A stretch of 64,000 nucleotides of DNA. It comes from Agelas oroides. Taxonomy: Eukaryota; Porifera; Demospongiae; Agelasida; Agelasidae. Shown here piece after piece: positions 55,638-64,000 of the stretch. The stretch covers positions 4,042,699 through 4,106,698 of the forward strand of contig OX422194.1 in assembly GCA_949130485.1 (NCBI GenBank). The letters are read 5' to 3'. Position numbers and translations under genes: made by a program. A model generated the notes under the pieces. The model saw only the letters and a list, made by a program, of their open reading frames with translations, searched no databases and was not told the DNA's origin. The first letter of the stretch is position 1. Each line of letters starts with the position of its first letter.

Positions 55638-56330
55638 TGCTGATAAACAATTTGGTAGCTTTCATGTAGCTTCTTCTGATCTAAACTAAGGCCATACTTC
55701 ATTCGAACATCATCCCAAACAGCGATAAATGGTAAAATCGCTTCAATTCTGCTGATCTGTTGTCATTAGAGTTTGCATGGCCAAGATGCTTGAGCACTTC
55801 AAGCTGGGGTGTCATCAAGAGTATGTAGCCTGCCAGTGGCACACATTTTACTTATATAAATCATTGTACATACATGTGTGCCACTGGCAGGCACAGATCC
55901 CATATTTCTACCTCAACTATCAGACTATCACTTTGCAGGGGCATTTTAGACTAGCTTTTACATAAATTTCGTCCTCACCTTGCTTTTCTGTGTTTCGGAC
56001 ACGCCAACTTTCCCTCTCTTACAGTACATACACGCGAGTAATGCATTACGTAATCACAGCGCACGTGCCTGACCTCAGAATCGGTGAACAAAGTGAATCC
56101 CATGCGAAACGGCATGCGTTTACGGATAGTTTACGGAGATTTAATGATACAGTCACTGCAGCGCCAGACCGTGGCAGAGCGGCCAAAATTGTCGTGTACG
56201 CGCGACACTCTTTCGGTCTTTGAACACGCGAGCGCGGTCTACATTCTATTTCAGAGGATCACCAAGTACATACTCTACAGATTCAAGGTTACAGGGCGTC
56301 TACACTTCGCTAGCAATTAACTTGCAATGT

Positions 56331-56770
56331 TTACCCTCGCATCCGTTCCAGCTGCTCCGCCAGCTCTTCGCAGTTCGCTTCTGCTACCTGAGAGCGCTCG
56401 GTCAACTGCTGAACCTCGTTCTCTAGCTGCTCAACTATCGGGTCTTCATCTCGACTTTTTATCTCCTCGAGTTCTACTTTCATCGCCTCCGCTTTCCCAA
56501 CCACTCTCGCTTCGCTGTCTTGGCTGGCGTGCAGCAGCTGTCGTAGCTTCTGGATTTCAGCGGCTAGGCGTCCCGTCTCTTCTCGGTACCGACTTTCCCT
56601 CCTCAGGCCGCTCCTCTCGCAGGCGAGCATTTTCGACTTCTAGTCTCTGCACCTCAAGGCGTAGGTTATCCAGCTGGAAACTTCCGTCTGGCTCATCTCG
56701 ACTTCGAGCTGTCTGACTTAATCTTTGGCTGCGAGGAGTCGCGGTATGGATCCCGGACAAGCCCCCAAAT
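56331..56770 (-). mobile_element. LTR-retrotransposon 5' fragment: primer binding site and coiled-coil Gag-like ORF, frameshifted
   Basis: On the minus strand, TGGGGGCTTGTCCGGGAT (56767-56750) differs by one base from the usual tRNA-Pro primer binding site (TGGGGGCTCGTCCGGGAT). It follows CTACA, a plausible LTR end in CA. Downstream is a strongly helical, heptad-rich reading frame (QLDNLRLEVQRLEVENARL) that breaks near 56600; the helical pattern continues in another frame (ETGRLAAEIQKLRQLL, LENEVQQLTERSQVAEA) to a stop at 56331. Protease, RT and integrase are absent. Probably a truncated, dead copy. Confidence 0.65.
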
Positions 56771-57170
56771 GTAGCACTCGCCCAAATCACTCTGTAACTT
56801 ATCCACAGCAGTGTCTCTACCAAACTCAACTCAACACACGTTCATACTGAATCAAGGGCGTAGGAATGGGGGGTTAGGGGGGCTGTAGCCCTCCCTTCAC
56901 AACTACTGGGGAGGCTTAGCCCCCCCTCCTTCACTGTATTTATATAGGTACTCGGATAAGTACTTACTTAGTTGTGCATGTCCACGGGTAATTGATACAG
57001 GAGCATCTGTAGCTTGTACAGCAACAGGTTGCAAATGAAGTGATTATCGTCTTTTGAATCATGCCTGTATCTGATTCCACGTTGGAGAAAAGAGCGCATC
57101 CAAACACTAATCGCGCGAAGCAGCATCTTTTACCAACACTACTAAAGCTTAGTCCCCCTACTAAATACCC
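56771..57170 (-). promoter_or_regulatory. Probable 5' LTR of the minus-strand retrotransposon
   Basis: Immediately upstream (minus sense) of the primer binding site. A TATATAAATA box lies at about 56937-56946 on the minus strand, roughly 170 nt before the LTR end, as expected for U3/R/U5. The outer LTR boundary cannot be fixed, because there is no second LTR in the window. Confidence 0.4.
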
Positions 57171-57750
57171 CAATGTACTGAATATCACCAGAAATCACAT
57201 GAGAAACCATAGCTATGCACAAAGTCTAAAGTAGCTACAATAAGATAAATTGTCTGATAGTCGAAGAGTATAAATAGAGTCAAAGTTACAAGTTCTCTGC
57301 TGCCCTCTTGTTGTCTGGTAGCAATTTGTTGACAAGCACACCAAGTTCCTTCACTGTATGCCCACACTAGGCAAACAGCTCACAAACGTGCAGGATCCAT
57401 CTAGCTATACCACAAGTACGTAGTAAATCATGCAGCTGTAGCAGTCACTAGCTTGGTACTGTAGATATCCTGCAGGAAACCACAACCTTTCCCACAGGTG
57501 CCACCATTAGCTAACTAGCCATTTAAAACATAGAAGTTGCAAGTTTGTTTTTTGTTTTTTTTTAAGTACAGAATGTTACATGTTATCATGAAATCATCAA
57601 AAGATCTTCAGAAAGATTTAGACCTCTATGCTAAGAATATCTTGCATAACATCTCTTACAGGCAGTGACACACTACCTCAGCAGATGAAATTGGTAAGGG
57701 TACAAAGAACAAGCCTGTATACAGTTGTAAGTGTTGTCATATGCCTGCAG

Positions 57751-57820
57751 GCCATAAAGACACTAAAGGCTGAGAATGAGGAGCTTAGGAGGCAGTTGGA
57801 CCAAAACAAGCCAAAGTCAA
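57751..57820 (+). CDS. Leucine-zipper-like exon of the ZU5 gene
   Basis: The exon lies between TGCCTGCAG and GTGAGTCC and encodes AIKTLKAENEELRRQLDQN and KPKS, a short coiled coil with leucines and isoleucine at heptad spacing. It begins at a codon boundary and leaves one base (A), which joins the AT that opens the next exon at 59190 to give AAT. That exact phase fit supports splicing to the ZU5 exon across a 1.37-kb intron. No upstream exon is found: nothing between the LTR fragment and 57751 has an obvious coding pattern, so the 5' end is unknown. Confidence 0.6.
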
Positions 57821-59189
57821 GTGAGTCCACGTGCTGCATTGTGAAAATACAACTAACTGCTTTGATACTGCACAGTTCAATCAAGCCACCTTTTGGATAG
57901 CTTGTGCAACTTTACGTAGTATCAACAACTACAAGCCCAACAATTTTTGATGCTCTATAGTAGGGCTCCCAATGGAAATATGGAAGGTGCAGCAACTTCA
58001 AATTTGTTGTGCTAGAACTAAATATCTATCTGAGATACATGAAAGCCAGAGAATACGGAGTATAACAGTTGGTGCCCAGAGCTATGTTTGGCCAATTCAT
58101 CTTGAAAGGGTTTTAACTTAAGTGTCAAAAATTGGGCATAATGTTTTAAGTTGCTTTTGAAGCTTCAGTAGTTGATTTCACTTGATGTATCGAGCAAAAA
58201 TGCCTGGACAGCACATTTTCCCCATAGAAAAATAATTGATAGTTTGAAGTGACTTTTGACAAGAAAATTTAGCAAGCACCATTGCAATTGGTTATTTACT
58301 ATTGGCAGAGTATTAAAATAGCTGGACCACTTGCATGGATATCTGTTGAAGGTTTAGTTATATATATATATATAGTCCCCATATAAAATTAAAAATGCCA
58401 CATTTTGACACAGCCTTAACCTTGACACAAACCTACTTTTGGAAAAACAAAGGTCATAGAAAGTATTGTAACAGTATAGTTTAACATACAAACAAGATCA
58501 CTTGGTTCTTGGGTTTCAGCATATACTTGATTCAATCCTTGATTTTTCCTTAGGTTCCCTATCTATAGTCAGTCTATTGGTCAGTTGAGTCAGCAACTGA
58601 CTGCACCCACACACAAGTTTTTAATGTTTGATGACAGTTAATGGAAGTCAGTATATAGTTATGGGAGTCTGTAAACACTGGATGGGAATCTTAATTGAAT
58701 GATTTTGATTTTATCCAATCTCATGCACTAATAGACTGGAAGTAGCTCCTTGGACTGTTTAGCACCACAGTCTAGCAAGCAGTAGATCTCAGGCCCAACT
58801 GACAGTTCTGTACCACTATATGTACAGATGTATTTAGCCAATCTTATGTGTTTTTGATATCGCTACTAGTTGTTCTAGAGGTCACAACCTTCTGTGTATG
58901 CAATTACATACATTGTAGATTGTAGCAAAGAGCAAAGTCTCTGTCGAGTCTTGCGTTACAGAGTCCAAGGAGCTACTTTTAAGTCTACCAGTGAGATATT
59001 TAATTCAGATTTGCAATATTAAGGTACGTCCAGTAGTCCAGTAGTTACTCCAGTGTTTACAGAATTCCAGTAGCTATAATAGATATTACCATGCAGTTAG
59101 GTGCACTAGGTCAAGTAGATGCAGCTGCATTTTCAATGAGAGTGTGAAATGGTTACTCACAACTTCATTTATATGTTTAACTCTTGCAG
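57821..59189 (+). other. Intron of the ZU5 gene; no other feature seen
   Basis: GT at 57821 to AG at 59188-59189. It contains only a short (TA)n run near 58360-58375 and A/T-rich unique sequence. Confidence 0.5.
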
Positions 59190-59749
59190 ATTACAATAGC
59201 TTCCTTGGTGTTGAGGTTGTTGGTGAAGAGAAGTTGGTGATCACAAATGATGCCATGTGCTTTCTATGGGAAGATCATGGGCTTAAGTTGCATGTTCCTA
59301 AAAATGCCCTTCCTGAAGGTATTTCTGGATATCCAGTCAGCATCAAAGCCTCTTTAACAGGCCAGTTTAAACTTCCTGAGGGCCATGAACTTGTTAGTGC
59401 TGTGTACTGGGTTGCTACTCCAGGAAAATTTACAAAGCCAGTCACAATTGAAGTTCAACATTGTGGCAAGTTTGAAAGTGCTAGTGAACTACATTTTGTT
59501 CGCACAAGCTGTGCCCAGAAGTCTCTTCCATACAAGTTTAAAGTCATAGATGGAGGGTTGTTCATCCCTGGAAATAGGTATGGAGCACTTTCCACAACCC
59601 ACTTTTCTGGGACTGGAATAGCAAAGAAAGTTACACCTGGTGAGCATTCCTGCCAGTACTGTGCTCAAGTCTACTTCACAGTTAAACACCTGCAAGACTA
59701 CTGGTACTGCCACTTTGTGGTTACCAAAGATCTGGAGATGTGTCTCACA
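59190..59749 (+). CDS. ZU5-domain exon
   Basis: A single 560-nt exon encodes a ZU5 domain. Visible motifs are FLWEDHGLKLHVPKNALPEG, YPVSIKASLTGQFKLPEGHE, VSAVYWVATPGKFTKPVTIE, VQHCGKF, then LPYKFKVIDGGLF and YGALSTTHFSGTGIAKK. Next comes the start of a UPA-like segment (YCAQVYFTVK, HFVVTKDLEMCLT). ZU5 domains occur in ankyrins, UNC5, PIDD and ZO-1, where they act as interaction or autoinhibitory modules. An ATG at 59144 lies before the acceptor at 59188-59189 and would add a hydrophobic stretch (MKWLLTTSFICLTLA); I favour splicing because the phase fits the zipper exon, but an alternative start is possible. Confidence 0.85.
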
Positions 59750-59812
59750 GTAAGCACCTACAAGGAATGTATTTTATAATCCGTTATTTAAGGTAACATG
59801 TTTGTAATCCAG

Positions 59813-59953
59813 GTGGCGAAGAGGAAGTATGAGCAGGAATATGACATTGCTCCTCCCATTACATTTGATGGTGACCATGTAGCTCTTGACATCCCAGATG
59901 ATGGTATACAGATAGAAAATGGATGGCAAATTCTACCACTTCAGAAGGCTCAT
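59813..59953 (+). CDS. Second exon of the ZU5/UPA-like region
   Basis: A 141-nt exon in phase 0 at both ends encodes KRKYEQEYDIAPPITFDGDH then VALDIPDDGIQIENGWQILP, a beta-rich stretch continuing the UPA-like segment. The acceptor is TTTGTAATCCAG, the donor CAT|GTAAGC. The 63-nt intron before it is short, as in the ANK genes. Confidence 0.8.
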
Positions 59954-60345
59954 GTAAGCTCACAAATCTTTGTGGTGCAGGATTACATAGGCATAGAATA
60001 GCTTTATGGCTTCTGGCATCAAGCTAACAAGAAGGAGTACTTTAGAGGGGGAGTCTGATTAAGTCCTTCACTTGTGTACAAGTTGTTTGCTAAAGTAAAT
60101 TTGTGCCTCAAATTCAGTTTTTGAAGCTCTGCCTCCACAATGCTGTCCTCTCTCTCAGGCTCTCCTTTTAGCTAAGTACAATTTATGCAGTTCCTTTAGC
60201 AGTGACCACCTCAATACTAGTCAGCTGTACTTATGACTTATGTAAATACGCTACCCCATGCAGGAATACCCTTGTTCCAAAGGGAATTTATCACTGTTTT
60301 GCAGATCCTGGATCTGTTATTTTTGAGCTTTAAATCTCCATTTAG

Positions 60346-60517
60346 ATCGAGAAGGATCGAGTGGATAATTTTTCCTCCGAAAAGAGTTGGGTGCCTGAAT
60401 GTGTGCTCCTACTAAAATCACTTCAGAAAGATTATACTCCAAATCCACTGGAATACAAAGTCAAGTTGCTGGGAACTGGAGGGGAGAATGATTTCTTTAG
60501 AATCTTCCTTCACCCTG
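60346..60517 (+). CDS. Third exon of the ZU5/UPA-like region
   Basis: A 172-nt exon (acceptor CTCCATTTAG, donor G|GTAAGT) encodes IEKDRVDNFSSEKSWVPECV, LLLKSLQKDYTPNPLEYKVK and GENDFFRIFLHPG. It follows in phase from the previous exon and leaves one base for a further exon I cannot find before 64000. A death domain or other C-terminal effector, usual in ZU5-UPA proteins such as UNC5 and PIDD, is therefore not seen. Confidence 0.75.
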
Positions 60518-61386
60518 GTAAGTAGTCTACATACATAGTGTATGGCAATACTGAGCAAGCGTCACAGTGTTTTCTGAATATGTATTTTTTATATTTCTGT
60601 TGAGGCTAACCACACCCCAAGTGGAAAGAAACAGTGACTTGAATGCAGTTGGACAGATCAGCTTGTCTGCCATAAAGAAATCATTAAGCTAACCCACCAT
60701 CTACGATTAGTGTGGAAGCCTGGCTAGATTAGGGCAAAAGTGGAACAGTAAATCAGAGTTAGGTGCACAATCCAGGTTCTAGCAATAAACATATAGCCAT
60801 TGCATGTAGAGTGAAGTGAAGTTTAATTGCTGTTGCATGAACACTGTATGTCTAAGATCCACAACGGATACTAATCGGTGGTAATTGAAGCCATGTAGAG
60901 GCGAGATAATAAACAAGGCAGCCAACGTGCTGGGCAGAAGATGACCATGCTACCATTGTGTATCTGTATCTGAGTTGTGTAAGAGCTGAGAACACCACGC
61001 AAAGCCTATTGAGAGATGTCCATCAGTGTTGTATAGAAGCACCCTTGCCATCAAAAGCACTGTGAACGCATGGGATGTGCTGTAGTGCAGCAAGTCAGTA
61101 GCTAAGTGTGCATTTCACTTAAGTGTCAAAGTGACTCTGTAGCTCAGTGTGGCTGTGCTGTATTGGTAGTCTGCTACCAGAAAGTTGTAGCTAATAGATA
61201 TAGCTTGTTAACAATGTACTTACCGTAGCCTTTATACAAGGCTCCAGAGCTGCAAGTCGGGATGAAGTTTGTGTGGTCACTGAAGTGTCAACATTTTTGA
61301 CCATAACTCAGGTTAGCAGTGGTTTATAAAATCCTAGTTGTGTCACCATAGGTCCAATTTTGTGATGGCAAATGTTTGCCCCTGTA
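60518..61386. other. Non-coding stretch downstream of the last recognised ZU5 exon
   Basis: It starts with the GTAAGT donor, so it is probably intron. No repeats or exons are recognised. Confidence 0.4.
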
Positions 61387-62523
61387 TAGAGGAAACCATC
61401 CATACTCGGACACCAGCGATAATCGGACGCTCGTACACGGAGACTAAGCCACGCAGATACTGGGTTTTGCCACGGAAAGGAAGGTGGAGTCCACCGTATC
61501 TGGCGACTGAAAAATGGAGCTCGAGCGTCAATCCCCGCTTGCGCTAGGGCGATTAGCGCAACAGTCCGAAACATTCGATAATCGGCTAAAATAATGTATT
61601 TTCGGACGCCACTTCCTGTTCCCTTTCTGAAGCAACTCTCGGCAAGATTTCTGCACTGTTGGAAAGCTGCGAGACCCTGCTGCTGCACGGCTGATATTCG
61701 TCACCGTAGCTGCCTTGGGCGCTGAGGGGTGTTGCCGAAAATTGAGTGGGTTGCTCCATCAATGATCGGACAGTGGATTTGCGTATTTTTTCGCCGTGGA
61801 CACTTCAAGCTACGCAATAGGCCAACAATACTAGTATCATTGGAATCTACAGGTCCTTACCAACGTGACGGTGCACGTCTCGTCTTTATGCGTTGTGTGG
61901 TTCTCGAGATACAATTGTTTTTCCGCCTTCATACGGGCCTAGTTGCAGGAAACTAAATTTCTGAAGTAGGGTCTACATGAATCAAGAACAATTGTATCTC
62001 GAGAACCACACAACGCATAAAGACGAGACTTGCACCGTCACGTTGGTAAGGACCTGTAGATTCCAATGATACTAGTATTGTTGGCCTATTGCGTAGCTTA
62101 AAGTGTCCACGGCGAAAAAATACGTAAATCCACTGTCCGATCATTGATGAAGCAACCCACTCAATTTTCGGCAACACCCCTCAGCGCCCAAGGCAGCTAC
62201 GGTGACGAATATCAACCGTGCAGCAGCAGGGTCTTGCAGCTTTCCAACAGTGCAGAAATCTTGCCGAGAGTTGCTTCAGAAAGGGAACAGGAAGTGGCGT
62301 CCGAAAATACATTATTTTAGCCGATTATCGAATGTTTCGGACTGTTGCGCTAATCGCCCTAGCGCAAGCGGGGATTGACGCTCGAGCTCCATTTTTCAGT
62401 CGCCGGATACAGTGCATGGACTCCGCCTTCCTTTCCGTGGCATAACCGAGTATCTGCGCGGCTTAGTCTCCGTGTACGAGCGTCCGATTATCGCTGGTGT
62501 CCGAGTATGGATGGTTTCCTCTA
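61387..62523. mobile_element. Fold-back element FB2, 1,137 bp with TA flanks
   Basis: The arms (61387-61921 and about 61987-62523) are inverted complements around a loop of about 65 bp. The tips are TAGAGGAAACCATCC and its complement. Blocks correspond to FB1 in order: GGAATCTACAGGTCCTT against AGAATCTACAGGCTCTT, GGTTCTCGAGATAC against AGTTCTTGAGATAT, and CTCGGACACC against TTCGGACACT. Its total length, including TA, equals that of FB1. ORFs mirrored in both arms (minus 61308-61688, plus 62218-62445) have no known domain. Confidence 0.85.
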
Positions 62524-63060
62524 GTCTCCATAGATTACCTCTCAGCCTTAGCGCTTTACTAAAGATACTTCAATGACAACTGTATCTAGCTGTGGTGTCA
62601 ATCCTCAGTATATTTTCTCAGGCTTGGAAAGAAAGGCTAAAACACTAGACATACACACACACTTTTGTGACTTTTCATTAATTAATTCATTCATTACTAT
62701 ATATTCTTTCCACTTCGGCAGTAATATTTTTTAACGTTTTTCCCTTGCGGTGAGATTAAACTGTATCCTAGTTGCAATAGATCAAACTCAACACTTTTTG
62801 GGAAGTATCCTATTGAAATGAAGAGTGCTTAACCCTCGGCACGTAGTATTAACGCAGAGTCACAGGGCATAGCTAAGTAGGCAAAGGAAATTCATGTGGT
62901 ATGATGGTACACTAGATAGCTAGCTGAGACTACACAAAGTCGTACAGGATAACAGTGTCCCAAGTTGTCCTATAGTATCCCTTTATCTTCCCCCAACAAA
63001 CCCCTCCCTAATGTAGTGAGCATGTGTAGTGAGTAGGGAATCTGTGGGACATTCCCCGAT
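62524..63060. other. No recognised feature
   Basis: A/T-rich unique sequence with short CACACA and ATTAATTAATTCATTCATT tracts. Nothing coding is supported. Confidence 0.4.
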
Positions 63061-63170
63061 ATGTACCATGCCTGTACATACATATTGTACTATGCCTGTA
63101 CATACATATTGTAGCAGTATATATTGACCATGTATGTACATACATATTGTAGCAGTATTGACCATATATG
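63061..63170. repeat. Minisatellite (TGTACATACATATTGTA units)
   Basis: CCTGTACATACATATTGTAC repeats with variation about three to four times, with TATTGACCAT spacers, directly before the palindrome at 63171. Confidence 0.7.
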
Positions 63171-63453
63171 CTTCAAACCGAACGAGGACCGATTTCGCCA
63201 AGAACGTTTCGTTCAAGAGTTATGTTTGCCGCGGCGAGCGCTAGTCGGCCATATTCTAGTCTGAGAACGAGTTCACGTGCCGTGGTCTAGTCTGGGATCC
63301 CGGGGATCCCAGACCAGGGTGCGTGAACTCATTCTCAGACTAGAATATGGCCGACTAGCGCTCGCCATGGCAAACGAATCGCAGCATAACTCTTGAACAA
63401 AACGTTCTTGGCGAAATCGGCTCAATTTAAACACATCCTCGTTCAGTTTGAAG
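63171..63453. repeat. 283-bp palindrome
   Basis: The arms run from CTTCAAACCGAACGAGGA inward through TTCGCCAAGAACGTT, GAGCGCTAGTCGGCCATATT and CTAGTCTGAGAACGAG to the centre GGGATCCCGGGGATCCC near 63302, with almost no loop. The arms differ slightly, and one has a short extra stretch near 63420-63435. Probably a MITE or fold-back element. Confidence 0.8.
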
Positions 63454-63510
63454 CCTATCTGTGTCCAAACTTCAGAGATTTAGCCGCCAGGTGAGCCAAG
63501 CTAGTTGTAA

Positions 63511-63545
63511 CAGACAGACAGACACACAGACAGACAGACAAACGA
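63511..63545. repeat. CAGA microsatellite
   Basis: CAGACAGACAGACACACAGA runs. The window then continues to 64000 with a duplicated GTTCAAA (63557-63572) and C-rich unique sequence, without a supported gene. Confidence 0.7.
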
Positions 63546-64000
63546 AGTACTGTAGTTCAAAGTTCAAAGTTCATGTTCTGTTTGCGCCTATATGAGGCAT
63601 ACAGAATACAGCTGCAAAAAAATGCACATGCAAACACAATGCAAAGACGATACATAATTAGCACAATGTCCAGACAGTGCTAGCAGCCTTGTCACCAATT
63701 CACACCATTGGAGTTAAGGGACTATGGCAGTTAAACAGAGGCATGTAGACCTCTGACTGGTAGCATTCACACCGCGCCACCACCCGGGAAACCCCAACTG
63801 TTGGTCCCCTTGGCCAGTCTCCTTCTGTCACAACACACACCAACACACAAACAGACTGCAGATAGTCCAGGCGAATACAACCTCAGTAGATGTCTCTTGC
63901 ACTTGCATGTCTTGTTAGGTCAATGTCTCGTTCAGTGCACATCGATACTCAGGAGCTGCCACCTCCGTCGTCTGTCAGTAGTAACTAGCGTCGGGCGTTC

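Noticed and set aside
60233-60415. 60-codon ORF overlapping the third ZU5 exon
   Set aside because: It is out of frame with the spliced ZU5 reading frame and spans the AG acceptor.

Overview
The window looks like animal genomic DNA. Coding sequence is split into short exons with GT..AG introns, there is no bacterial-style operon, and the introns and spacers are packed with hairpin (MITE-like) elements, fold-back elements, a satellite array and broken retrotransposon or transposase-associated fragments. The mix of giant ankyrin-repeat genes, a ZU5 gene and many Tc/MITE-type hairpins fits a sponge or another early-branching metazoan. That is an inference; no marker gene proves it.

Region 1 (1-25186, + strand) is most of one very large ankyrin-repeat gene whose 5' end lies before the window. 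It is built from a repeating three-exon cassette: E1 (about 430-460 nt, four ANK repeats), E2 (about 175-180 nt, a degenerate ANK plus an NPIFKAL-type linker) and E3 (about 200 nt, two ANK repeats). Exon phases are the same in every cassette. I count eleven cassettes (C0-C10), the last with a diverged 3' end and a Pro/Gly/Asp-rich tail. They encode roughly 2,900 residues in this window. No transmembrane, kinase or death domain is visible. The introns carry DNA elements at 1577-2316, 6027-6397, 7774-8134, 14655-15182, 17751-18066 and 21201-22386, and a 1,137-bp fold-back at 9537-10673.

Region 2 (31605-43609) is a direct tandem duplicate of 15952-30289. It carries cassettes C6-C10 again (31901-39623), with every splice site and the stop codon kept, but no 5' end of its own. 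It is either a 5'-truncated gene or an alternative 3' half of gene 1. Identity between the copies is patchy: some blocks are nearly identical, while others differ by amino-acid changes, indels, an inversion in an intronic MITE and element insertions. This points to gene conversion. Each copy ends with a degenerate transposon carrying a ULP1-protease/PHD fragment, a compound hairpin repeat and a broken Gag fragment. Between the copies (30290-31573) lies an inverted copy of the hairpin repeat.

Region 3 (about 43.6-56.8 kb) is gene-poor: a DNA element at 45518-46359, then a 7.2-kb element (47013-54227) with CACAGAAAAAAA-type inverted ends that contains about 25 copies of a 180-bp satellite. Several small hairpin MITEs follow, and then a minus-strand LTR-retrotransposon 5' end (56331-57170) with a tRNA-Pro-type primer binding site.

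Region 4 (57751-60517, + strand) holds a partial ZU5/UPA-like gene with an upstream leucine-zipper exon that joins in phase. Region 5 (60518-64000) has a second fold-back of the same family and length (61387-62523), a minisatellite, a 283-bp palindrome and a CAGA microsatellite. I found no tRNA or rRNA gene, only tRNA-like SINE remnants.
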